A DNA stretch of 21,386 bases, taken from contig CAZYAK010000020.1 of assembly GCA_964645935.1 (NCBI GenBank), positions 1 to 21,386 on the forward strand, given 5' to 3'. Origin of the DNA: CAZYAK01 sp964645935 (GTDB lineage: Bacteria; Patescibacteriota; Gracilibacteria; Peribacterales; Peribacteraceae). Made by a program: the position numbers and the translations under genes. Below are positions 14,016 to 20,767 of the stretch, piece after piece. The first letter of the stretch is position 1. The number at the start of each line of letters is the position of its first letter. A model generated the notes under the pieces. The model was not told the origin of the DNA. It saw only the letters and a list, made by a program, of their open reading frames with translations, and made no database searches.

Positions 14016-14098
14016 AAAAAAGATGAAGAAGATCGGAAGGATTGAAAGGATTCACGCCATTCTTCTCCTTCCTTTTACTCCTTTTCATCCTTCCGATC
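14015..14098 (-). terminator. Long hairpin and T-run after the cupin gene
   Basis: Arms at 14031-14050 and 14079-14098 are inverted copies (GATCGGAAGGAT then GAAAGGA or GAAAAGGA), about 20 bases each, around a 28-base loop. On the minus strand the stem is followed by TTCTTCATC and seven T. The first arm encodes the last residues of the cupin protein, so the hairpin starts inside the gene. Confidence 0.65.
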
Positions 14099-14533
14099 CT
14101 TTGAATCCGCTCGAAAGGTCTTGCTCGCCGCATCCCCCTCATACGGCCCCTGCTTTACCTCGATGAGTCGCGTCTCCTCCAGCATCTCCAGCGAATGCCC
14201 CCCGCGGAAGAACACGAGACAGTCGCCACCACTGAGAACTCGCTGGTCCAACTGCATCCATTCTTCGTCGAAGACCGTGATCTTCACCTTCCCTGACCGG
14301 ATGAGCAAAAACTCGCTAATGCCCTCCACCGTCTTGGCCTTGCGCGGATGCGTGTGCGGCTTCACGAGGTGGCCAGCAGGGCGACGCATCACGCCCACCT
14401 GGAATTCGTCGCGGTCTTCCGTAACGAAGCGCACCCCATCCGCGTCTGTGGGCGCGGGGATGAAGAGGGCATAGGTCTGGCCATTTTTGGTGACGCGCGT
14501 GACGGGATCCACGCCGGAATGGTACCAGAACAC
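14075..14533 (-). CDS. Cupin-fold protein of the polysaccharide locus
   Basis: This 152-residue protein has a single cupin barrel. PHTHPRKAKTVEGISEFLLIRSGKVKITVFDEEW (residues about 61-94, shown here only by its key residues H62, H64, E70 and the G-K-V-x-I strand) is followed by LSGGDCLVFFRGGHSLEML. Similar single cupins, such as WbuC-like proteins, lie in many O-antigen loci with unproven roles. The two His and the Glu could bind a metal. The start is GTG, six bases after the stop of the GT4 gene, so the two are one operon. The C-terminal tail DSKDRKDEKE is low-complexity and lies in a hairpin arm. Confidence 0.82.
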   Translation of the reverse strand: MFWYHSGVDPVTRVTKNGQTYALFIPAPTDADGVRFVTEDRDEFQVGVMRRPAGHLVKPHTHPRKAKTVEGISEFLLIRSGKVKITVFDEEWMQLDQRVLSGGDCLVFFRGGHSLEMLEETRLIEVKQGPYEGDAASKTFRADSKDRKDEKE

Positions 14534-14539
14534 GACGCT

Positions 14540-15706
14540 TCAGTCCTGCACCTCACCCACGATTCTCCGCATCCGCTCGCTCCAGGTGTGCCGTTCCACG
14601 ATCGCCCGGCCCCGGGCGGCCAGGGTAGCGGCTTCGGCCGTATGCTCCAGCACCCAAGCAATGCCGTCGGCGAGGGAAATGGTGTCCCCTGGCGTCACCA
14701 GCCGTACCGAAGAGGCATCCACCACATCACGGACGGGCGGGAGGTCGGCGCACACGGTGGGTCGACCGGACGCGAGGTACTCAAAGAGCTTGAGAGGCGA
14801 GGTGTCGCGCAAGAAAAAGGCGTCCGGCGAGGGCGGCGCGGGGTATACGCATACGTCGCACGCGGCCAGGACCGAGGGGACATCTGTGGAAGGCACCTTA
14901 TCGTGGAAGCGCAGCTCTGCCTCGGTAAGCCCTTTGGCGCGGGCACGCTGCTCCTCCAGGAGACGACGCTCCCGGGGCCCGCCCACGATGAGCCCGGCCA
15001 CGCGGATGCCGCGCTCCTTGAGCAGCACAAACGCGTCGACGAGCTCAGCGACGCCCTTCTCTAGAGTGTTGCGCGCCACCAGTGATCCGGCGTAGCCGAC
15101 CACGGGAACGCCCTCGGGCACACCCCACCGCTCGCGCGAGGAGGCGGCGTCGGGCATGGGCGTGAAGCGCGAGAGGTCCACGGCGTCGCCTTCCACCGAG
15201 ACCCGCAGCGGATCCACGCCCCAGCGCACAAGCTCGTCGCGCATGGGCGTTGTGAGGCAGATGACGCGGAAGCACCGGCGGCACCGGCGCAGGAACGCGG
15301 CGCGGAAAGCCTTGGGCAAGGTGTGCAGCTCGAGCATCACGGGCTTGCCGGTGGCGAGGAGCGGAGCGAGCAGCGCGGGCGAACGGACGTAGAGGAGGTC
15401 GGCGGGGTGATCGCGCAGGTAGCGCCGCAGCGTCCTCCGGTACGACCACATACTCACCGCAAAGCTGAGCAGCCCCGGCACCACTGGGCTGCCGAGCGCA
15501 TCAAAAGAGCCCGGATGCACCACGCGGAAATCGGCCGGGAGACCGTAGTATCGGTGCGGGTCTTCTGTGATGGCATTCCCCACCGTGGGCGCCAGGAGCG
15601 TCACGTCGTGGCCAAGGTCGGCCAGCGCATGGCAGACCTGCGCCACTTGGTTGCCGTGAGCCTTCTCCGTGGGGAACCGGCTCTGCGTGACGTACGCGAT
15701 CCGCAC
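14540..15706 (-). CDS. GT4 glycosyltransferase
   Basis: This 388-residue protein has the GT-B fold of family 4. The N-terminal Rossmann half starts RIAYVTQSRFPTEKAHGNQVAQVCHALADLGHDVTLL, matched here by the key words FPTEKAHG and GHDVTL. The C-terminal half has VGYAGSL, LEKGVAELVDAF, LIVGG, HDKVPSTDVPSVLAACDVCVYP and the donor-binding SPLKLFEYLASGRP with its paired glutamate region. It transfers a sugar from a nucleotide donor to the growing lipid-linked glycan in the cytoplasm; donor and acceptor are unknown. GTG 15706 is chosen because the fold begins there and a TACGCT box lies 6 bases upstream. Longer upstream frames run through the divergent gene. Confidence 0.92.
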   Translation of the reverse strand: MRIAYVTQSRFPTEKAHGNQVAQVCHALADLGHDVTLLAPTVGNAITEDPHRYYGLPADFRVVHPGSFDALGSPVVPGLLSFAVSMWSYRRTLRRYLRDHPADLLYVRSPALLAPLLATGKPVMLELHTLPKAFRAAFLRRCRRCFRVICLTTPMRDELVRWGVDPLRVSVEGDAVDLSRFTPMPDAASSRERWGVPEGVPVVGYAGSLVARNTLEKGVAELVDAFVLLKERGIRVAGLIVGGPRERRLLEEQRARAKGLTEAELRFHDKVPSTDVPSVLAACDVCVYPAPPSPDAFFLRDTSPLKLFEYLASGRPTVCADLPPVRDVVDASSVRLVTPGDTISLADGIAWVLEHTAEAATLAARGRAIVERHTWSERMRRIVGEVQD

Positions 15707-15712
15707 CCCCGA

Positions 15713-15718
15713 AGCGTA
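15713..15718 (-). promoter_or_regulatory. -10 box of the minus-strand GT4 gene, leaderless type
   Basis: TACGCT ends 6 bases before the GTG at 15706 on the minus strand. A weak -35 (TTGGGG) lies 17 bases further up. The divergent GT4 gene has its own box 37 bases away. Confidence 0.5.
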
Positions 15719-15754
15719 GCGACGACGGAGCCAAACCCCAAGGCATCGGTGCGG

Positions 15755-15760
15755 TACACT
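15755..15760 (+). promoter_or_regulatory. -10 box of the plus-strand GT4 gene
   Basis: TACACT precedes the ATG at 15773 by 12 bases, so a very short leader of about 5 bases is expected rather than a strictly leaderless mRNA. No Shine-Dalgarno site is present in the gap. Confidence 0.5.
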
Positions 15761-15772
15761 TCTCCCGACCCC

Positions 15773-16933
15773 ATGGGAACCCGGATCGTCGCCTTCGGCC
15801 ACTACGACCTCGACGGAGGACGCTCCTGGGCGATCCGCACGGGGTTGGCCGAGCACGGCTGCGAAGTGATCCTCTGCCGCACCGAAGCCAAGGGCATTAC
15901 GGGCAAGTACCGAGATCTCCTCCGCCAGTGGAAAGCCCTGAAGGCCAAGCCCGACGCCGTGTACGTCCCCTTCCTGGGGCACTGGATTCTGCCGCTGGCC
16001 TGGTGGCTCACCCGCCGCCCGCGCATCCCCCTGGTCTTCGACGCGTTCCTCTCGCTCTACGACACGGAGGTACATGACCGGAAGCGCTACGGAGCCTGGC
16101 ACCCTACGGCGTGGTTCTTCTGGGTCACCGACTGGCTGTGTTGCCGGCTCAACGACGTCGTCCTCATAGATACGCCTGAACACGCCGCGTACTTCACCCA
16201 GACGTTCGGCGTCCCGACTGCGAAGATGCTGCCACTGCCCATCGGCTGCCGGACGGATCTCTTCACCCCAAAACACGATATCCTGGTGAGTCGGTCGAAC
16301 CCTAACGCCCGCGACGGTGCCGCCCTTCGACGAGCTCAGGATGACACCGTCGCTTCCGGTACGCAGCCGCTGCAGGTGGAGTTCCATGGCACGTTCATCC
16401 CCCTCCAGGGCATCGAGGTCATCCTCCAGGCAGCCAAGATCTTGCAGGACCACGAGGAAGACATCCGGTTCCGCATCATCGGCAAGGGCCAAACGTACGC
16501 GGCGATGCGGGCCTTGGCGCAGTCGCTCCTGCTGACCAACGTGGAATTTGCCGGCCAGGTGCCCATGGCGGATCTGCCCACGCTCGTACGGGAGGCGGAC
16601 GTGTGCTTAGGGATCTTCGGCACCACGGACAAGGCGCTGCGCGTGATCCCCAACAAGGCCTACGAGGTGCTCAGCGCCGGCGCGGCGCTCGTAACCGGCC
16701 GCACCCCGGCGGCACTGCGGGCCCTGCAGGACGGCGAGGATGCGCTCCTCGTGACCCCGGGCGACCCGCTCGCGCTAGCCGACGCGCTCACGCAGCTGCA
16801 TGCGGATCCCGCGCTGCGTTTGCGACTCGCAGAAAAGGGGCTGGCGCTCTCCTTGCGCGCGTTCCAGCCACATGCCATCGTGGCTCCGCTTGTCGCGTGG
16901 CTCCGCTCCGCGCGCCCGGGCCCATCGCCATGA
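15773..16933 (+). CDS. GT4-type glycosyltransferase carrying an in-frame palindromic insert
   Basis: This 386-residue protein is a GT-B glycosyltransferase. After an N-terminal half with VYVPFLGHWILPLAWWL, the hinge PLPIGCRTDLFTP (153-166) leads to the C-terminal half. That half has VEFHGTFIPLQGIEVILQAAKIL, FRIIGKGQ, VEFAGQVPMADLPTLVREADVCLGIFG and the donor-binding VIPNKAYEVLSAGAALVTG. Between hinge and C-terminal half is a polar stretch, residues about 167-200, which includes an inverted repeat at 16311-16353 (R180 to A194) related to intergenic repeats. The insert keeps frame. The gene leads an operon with an SDR epimerase (ATGA overlap) and a methyltransferase. Confidence 0.9.
   Translation: MGTRIVAFGHYDLDGGRSWAIRTGLAEHGCEVILCRTEAKGITGKYRDLLRQWKALKAKPDAVYVPFLGHWILPLAWWLTRRPRIPLVFDAFLSLYDTEVHDRKRYGAWHPTAWFFWVTDWLCCRLNDVVLIDTPEHAAYFTQTFGVPTAKMLPLPIGCRTDLFTPKHDILVSRSNPNARDGAALRRAQDDTVASGTQPLQVEFHGTFIPLQGIEVILQAAKILQDHEEDIRFRIIGKGQTYAAMRALAQSLLLTNVEFAGQVPMADLPTLVREADVCLGIFGTTDKALRVIPNKAYEVLSAGAALVTGRTPAALRALQDGEDALLVTPGDPLALADALTQLHADPALRLRLAEKGLALSLRAFQPHAIVAPLVAWLRSARPGPSP
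16311..16353 (+). repeat. Palindromic element inside the GT4 gene
   Basis: Perfect 9-bp arms GCGACGGTG and CACCGTCGC enclose a core that reads, on the minus strand, TCATCCTGAGCTCGTCGAAG. The GTGTCAYCCTGAG and TCGAAGGGC words are those of the intergenic repeats at 18719-18856. The element is translated without a stop, giving roughly RDGAALRRAQDDTVA. Confidence 0.7.
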
Positions 16934-17940
16934 CCAAGAAAGTCTTCATTACCGGCGTCGCCGGCTTCCTCGGAAGCCATCTGGCCGACCGTTGCCTGGA
17001 GCTGGGGTACGAGGTGGTGGGGTGCGACAACCTGATCGGTGGGTACCTGGATAACGTCCCCGACGGCGTGGAGTTCTTCCAGTACGACTGCAAGTACCTC
17101 AACTCCATGAAGAAGGTGATGCAGGGCGTGGACACCGTCTACCACTGCGCCGCCACGGCGTACGAGGGCCTGTCCGTCTTCTCGCCGCACCTGGTCACCC
17201 AGAACACCTACGGCATCTCCATCTCCGTGATGACGGCCGCCATCTCCTCGGGTGTCCGCCGGTTCGTGTACTGCTCCAGCATGGCCCGCTACGGCACCCA
17301 GGACCGCGTGCCGTTCACGGAGGACATGACGCCCAAGCCCCAGGACCCCTACGGCATCGCCAAGCTCGCGGGCGAGCTCACGCTCCAGAACCTCGCGCGC
17401 GTGCACGGCATGGAGTACGTCATCGCGGTGCCCCACAACATCATCGGGCCGCGGCAGAAGTACGACGACCCGTACCGCAACGTCGCCAGCATCATGATCA
17501 ACCTGATGCTCCAGGGCCGGCAGCCCATCATCTACGGCGACGGCACGCAGAAGCGCTGTTTCAGCTTCGTCCAGGACGACATCGGCATCCTGGAGCAGCT
17601 CATCGACCATCCCGCCGTCGAGGGCGAGATCATCAACATCGGCCCCGACGAGGAGTTCGTGGAGATCAACGAGCTGGCGCGCGTCACGGCCGACATCCTT
17701 CACTTCAAACTGGATCCCGTCTACGTCCCCGGCCGCCCGCAGGAGGTGAAGCTGGCGACCTGCTCCGCGGACAAAGCCCGGAAGCTCCTCGGCTACAAGA
17801 CCGAGTACACCATGCGCCGCGGCCTCACGGAGATGGCGGAATGGATCCAGAAGCGCGGTGCCAAGAAGTTCCGCTACACCTTCGACATCGAGATCATCAA
17901 CGACAAGACGCCGAAGACGTGGACCAATAAGATGTTCTGA
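16930..17940 (+). CDS. NAD-dependent sugar epimerase/dehydratase, extended SDR
   Basis: This 336-residue protein has the NAD-binding GVAGFLGS loop at residues 9-16, the Ser region CSSMARYG at 115-122, and the catalytic Y141 and K145 in YGIAK. VPHNIIGPRQ and PIIYGDGTQKRCFSFVQDD follow, as in UDP-glucose or UDP-GlcNAc 4-epimerases. The MARYG after the catalytic serines replaces the more usual xxVYG. The last 20 or so residues (FDIEIINDKTPKTWTNKMF) form a distinctive tail. An epimerase acting on a UDP-sugar is likeliest; a dehydratase role cannot be ruled out. It overlaps the GT4 stop by four bases and is followed two bases later by a methyltransferase, so all three are one operon. Confidence 0.9.
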   Translation: MTKKVFITGVAGFLGSHLADRCLELGYEVVGCDNLIGGYLDNVPDGVEFFQYDCKYLNSMKKVMQGVDTVYHCAATAYEGLSVFSPHLVTQNTYGISISVMTAAISSGVRRFVYCSSMARYGTQDRVPFTEDMTPKPQDPYGIAKLAGELTLQNLARVHGMEYVIAVPHNIIGPRQKYDDPYRNVASIMINLMLQGRQPIIYGDGTQKRCFSFVQDDIGILEQLIDHPAVEGEIINIGPDEEFVEINELARVTADILHFKLDPVYVPGRPQEVKLATCSADKARKLLGYKTEYTMRRGLTEMAEWIQKRGAKKFRYTFDIEIINDKTPKTWTNKMF

Positions 17941-17942
17941 CG

Positions 17943-18710
17943 ATGGATCTCGCTCAATTCCAAGTCCACGCCGATCTGGAACGCTCCCACTGGTGGTTCC
18001 TGGGACGCCGCCACCTCGTGAAGGCGCTGCTCAACCGCCTGGTCCCCGCGGGCCAAGGCCGTCCCATCGTGGACGTGGGCTGCGGCACGGGCGGGGTGAC
18101 GGACTTCTTCTCCAAAGACTACGCCTGCACGGGCATCGACCCGACGGAAGAAGGCATCTCCTTCGCCAAGCAGCGCTTCCCGCATGCCCGCTTCATCCGC
18201 GGCAACGCGCCCGAGGACGTACAGACGGAGCTCGCGGCGGCCGACGCCGTGCTGCTGCTGGAGGTGTTGGAGCACGTGGAGCAGGATCGCGCGTTCGTCC
18301 AGAGTCTCCTCGCGGCGATGAAGCCCGGGGCTGTCTTCGTCACCATGGCGCCCGCGGACAAGAGCCTCTGGAGCCCGCATGACGCGGGGTTCGGCCACTA
18401 CCGCCGCTACGACGACGCGGGCTTCCGGGCGCTCTGGGCCGGCGCGCCGGTGGAGGAATTGCTGGTGTCTCCGTGCAATTCGCACCTGTACCTCCTCGCC
18501 AAGCTCGTCCGCTTCCTGGCGCGCAAGAAAGGCTCCGCGTGGGGACCGGGCGACACGGATCTCGCGCAGCCGATCGCCCCCGTCAACGCCCTGCTCGCCG
18601 CGATCTTCCGGGCCGAGGCCGGGCCGCTGCTCCGCGCAATGGACACGAGGAGCGCGCCGCCGTTTCGCAAGGGCGTGAGCCTCATCGCGGTGCTGCGGAA
18701 GACGGCTTGA
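17943..18710 (+). CDS. SAM-dependent methyltransferase, HWWF type
   Basis: This 255-residue class I methyltransferase begins with the HWWFLGRRH signature (residues 16-24) seen in many polysaccharide-locus methyltransferases. Motif I is VDVGCGTGG at 43-51. CTGIDPTEEGI follows as the acidic loop, and LLLEVLEHVEQD and MKPGAVFVTMAPADKSLWSPHD complete the fold. W-S-x-H-D and HYRRYDDAGF are also common in this group. The acceptor is probably a glycan or lipid-linked sugar, unproven. It starts two bases after the epimerase stop and ends an operon; hairpin repeats follow and may end transcription. Confidence 0.9.
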   Translation: MDLAQFQVHADLERSHWWFLGRRHLVKALLNRLVPAGQGRPIVDVGCGTGGVTDFFSKDYACTGIDPTEEGISFAKQRFPHARFIRGNAPEDVQTELAAADAVLLLEVLEHVEQDRAFVQSLLAAMKPGAVFVTMAPADKSLWSPHDAGFGHYRRYDDAGFRALWAGAPVEELLVSPCNSHLYLLAKLVRFLARKKGSAWGPGDTDLAQPIAPVNALLAAIFRAEAGPLLRAMDTRSAPPFRKGVSLIAVLRKTA

Positions 18711-18718
18711 AACCCAGC

Positions 18719-18788
18719 GTGTCACCCTGAATAGGCCCGCGTGCTTCGATACGCCCGAACTGCTGTTCGGGCTACTCAGCATGACACG
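18719..18788. repeat. Palindromic intergenic repeat, copy 1
   Basis: It begins GTGTCACCCTGA and ends CTCAGCATGACAC, so the ends are inverted copies. A long inner hairpin pairs CGCCCGAAC with GTTCGGGC(T) around TGCT. The 18-base lead-in CCCAGCGTGTCACCCTGA (18713-18730) recurs exactly at 18798-18815. The element lies just after a methyltransferase operon and may act as its terminator. Confidence 0.7.
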
Positions 18789-18803
18789 TGACAAGAGCCC
18801 AGC

Positions 18804-18856
18804 GTGTCACCCTGAGTAGCCCAAGCCCGGGCTTGGGCGTATCGAAGGGCGACAGG
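18804..18856. repeat. Palindromic intergenic repeat, copy 2
   Basis: GTGTCACCCTGAGTAGCCC at one end and GGGCGTATCGAAGGGCGACA at the other form a hairpin whose tip is CAAGCCCGGGCTTG. It is the most regular copy, and the one most like the element inside the GT4 gene. Confidence 0.7.
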
Positions 18857-18888
18857 CGGATTCCGAGGAAGCGACTTCCAACGCATCA

Positions 18889-18912
18889 CGGTTCGACGGG
18901 CTCACCAGGACA
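18889..18912. repeat. Degenerate half copy of the same repeat
   Basis: CGGTTCGACGGGCTCACCAGG resembles the CTTCGACGAGCTCAGGATG core of the element inside the GT4 gene, with several changes. It has no visible partner arm. No gene is seen in 18711-18956. Confidence 0.35.
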
Positions 18913-18943
18913 GATAGTGCTTTTTCCCCAGGAGATCAGCCCG

Positions 18944-18949
18944 TATACT
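18944..18949 (+). promoter_or_regulatory. -10 box of the GT-C gene, leaderless type
   Basis: TATACT ends 7 bases before the GTG at 18957. It is the closest match to the TATAAT consensus among these boxes. The AGGAG at 18929-18933 is far too distant to serve the GTG. Confidence 0.6.
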
Positions 18950-18956
18950 CATCTCC

Positions 18957-20360
18957 GTGCTGACGAAAGCCAAATCCTGGCTGCCCGAATTCCTGATCGC
19001 GGTCCTCGCCGGGTACTTCTTCCTGCGCGAGCTGGGCTCCTTCCCCGCGCCGTGGGCGGATGAGGGGCTTTTCATCGCCGTGGCCAAGACCGTGACGCTA
19101 GGCAAGGGCTACGCGTTGCCCCTCCTGGACCGGCTGTGGGAGTACCCCTACTTCCTCAACGTGGGTCCCACGCTCATCTATCCGGTGGCACTGTCGCTCA
19201 AGCTCTTCGGCATCTCCAGCGTCGCGGCGCGCATCCCCATGGCGCTCTACCTCGCTCTGGCCACCGCGCTCTTCTACGTCTTCACCCGGAAGCTTCGCGG
19301 GCGCGGCGACGCGCGATGGGCCACACTACTGCTCGTCACGTTCTCAGGGTACGTGAACACCGGCAAGCCCGTGCTCGGGGAGATCCCCGCCTTCGCGTTC
19401 CTGCTGATGGGCCTGCTCGTGCTCGGCTGGGGCCGGGGCTGGAAACGGAGCGTGGGGAGCGGCCTGGGGTTCGGACTCGCGTTCCTCACCAAGATCACCT
19501 TCGGGCTCATTCTGCCCGCCCTGGGCGTGGCGTGGCTCCGCGCGTGCTGGAAGCGCGACTGGCCGGAGGTGCGCGCACTCACGGTGTCGGGCGCGGTCGC
19601 GGCGCTCGTGTTCCTGCCGTGGCGAATCCTGGAGATAGCGCATACACTGGGCGGCAGCCTCTCGGAGGAGTTCCACAACTTCATGCTGGGTGGCGGCGAT
19701 TCCGAGCTGCTCTACGTCCTGCGCGTCACGCCGCAGGTGCTGCTGCGCCTCCCCTATCTCGCGTTCGCGGTGCTACTGGTCCTCGGCGTCGCCGGGATGC
19801 TGCGCGCCCGCGAGACCGCGCCGCGCTCGCTGGCGCTGACGGTATCCACGTTCATCGCGCTCTTCACGCTCTACTTCCTCAACGGCTACGGCTGGTACCG
19901 CCTGCTGCTGCCGGGCCACCTCCTGTTGCTGCCCTTCGTCCCGGCCGGGGCCCGCGCGCTCCTGCGCATCCGGCCGCTCGCGGGCGCGGCGCTCGCGGCC
20001 ATCATCGTGGCGCAGTTCGCCTGGCAGCTGGACCACCGGGGATCCAATCCCAGCCCCGAGGCACTGGAAGCCGTGCAAGCCATCGAGGTCGGCTACGCCG
20101 ACCGCGCCCTCTTCATCGAGCAACCGGAGGTGTACGCGCTCCTGCCGGACAATTCCCGCTGGCAGCTGCTCGTCCCGCCGCTGTCCTTCAGCATGCCGGC
20201 GGAATTCCGCACCATCTCGGGCAGCCAGTGCGCGACCCCGTACGTACGCAAACTCAACGAGGAAGAGATAGCGGCACTGGACCCTCTACAGCTCACCCGG
20301 CTCTCCGGACGCTACCACGTTGTAATACCGCCCTATCCCTGCCCCCGCATTGTCCCATGA
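18957..20360 (+). CDS. GT-C membrane glycosyltransferase, PMT/ArnT-like (GT39/83 type)
   Basis: This 467-residue protein has about ten or more membrane segments and a first extracytoplasmic loop with the acidic pair D35-E36 in PWADEGLFIAVAKT. That pair is the catalytic feature of PMT_2/ArnT-like GT-C enzymes, which use polyprenyl-phosphate sugars outside the membrane. Conserved-looking blocks include YPVALSLKLFGISSVAARIP and FLTKITFGLILPALGVAW. The last 100 residues are soluble and should lie outside. The donor may come from one of the DPM1-like GT2 enzymes. A GTG start is fixed by the TATACT box. The stop overlaps the gtrA-like ATG (ATGA), making an operon with the next two genes. Confidence 0.85.
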   Translation: MLTKAKSWLPEFLIAVLAGYFFLRELGSFPAPWADEGLFIAVAKTVTLGKGYALPLLDRLWEYPYFLNVGPTLIYPVALSLKLFGISSVAARIPMALYLALATALFYVFTRKLRGRGDARWATLLLVTFSGYVNTGKPVLGEIPAFAFLLMGLLVLGWGRGWKRSVGSGLGFGLAFLTKITFGLILPALGVAWLRACWKRDWPEVRALTVSGAVAALVFLPWRILEIAHTLGGSLSEEFHNFMLGGGDSELLYVLRVTPQVLLRLPYLAFAVLLVLGVAGMLRARETAPRSLALTVSTFIALFTLYFLNGYGWYRLLLPGHLLLLPFVPAGARALLRIRPLAGAALAAIIVAQFAWQLDHRGSNPSPEALEAVQAIEVGYADRALFIEQPEVYALLPDNSRWQLLVPPLSFSMPAEFRTISGSQCATPYVRKLNEEEIAALDPLQLTRLSGRYHVVIPPYPCPRIVP

Positions 20361-20767
20361 TTCGCCAAACCATCCGCCGCGCGCACGCCTTCGTCCGCCC
20401 GCACGCGCCGCAGTTCTTGCGCTACTTGATGAGCGGGGGTGGAGCCGCCGCCACAGAGATTCTGGCGGTGCACCTGCTGTCTATGGCAAGCGTCATCCCG
20501 GAGATCAGTGGACCTGTGAGCAGCATCGTGGGCGTGGTATGTGCGTTCCTGTTCCACAAGTACTTCGCATTTCAGGCCCATCAGAACACGGGACGCCAGA
20601 CCATTCGCTACGCGATACTCACGGTGGGGAACTTCGTGGTCCAAAACGCCATCTTCCTCCTGCTCGTGAAGGCCTTCGGAGTCCATCCCACCATCAGTAA
20701 AACTGTTACGATCGGCTGCTCGGTGTCGTGGAACTTCCTTCTGTACAAGTTCTTCGTCTATGCCTGA
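20357..20767 (+). CDS. GtrA-like polysaccharide membrane protein
   Basis: This 136-residue protein has the GtrA pattern: FLRYLMSGGGAAATEILAVHLL at residues 16-37, four hydrophobic segments, FLFHKYFAFQ in the middle and WNFLLYKFFVY at the end. It is related to the protein at 490-906 by family features but is clearly different in sequence. It sits between a GT-C enzyme and a GT2 enzyme, with overlaps on both sides. This layout recalls the gtrA-gtrB-gtr trio of O-antigen glucosylation. A role in flipping or handling polyprenyl-phosphate sugar for the GT-C enzyme is inferred. Confidence 0.9.
   Translation: MIRQTIRRAHAFVRPHAPQFLRYLMSGGGAAATEILAVHLLSMASVIPEISGPVSSIVGVVCAFLFHKYFAFQAHQNTGRQTIRYAILTVGNFVVQNAIFLLLVKAFGVHPTISKTVTIGCSVSWNFLLYKFFVYA

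Noticed and set aside
15707..16492. Long upstream extension of the minus-strand GT4 frame.
   Set aside because: It lies antisense to the plus-strand GT4 gene, has no family pattern, and the GT-B fold starts cleanly at GTG 15706 with a promoter box before it.
18719..18912. Small structured RNA gene in the gap before the GT-C gene.
   Set aside because: The hairpins match a dispersed repeat family and there is no promoter placed to transcribe them alone.
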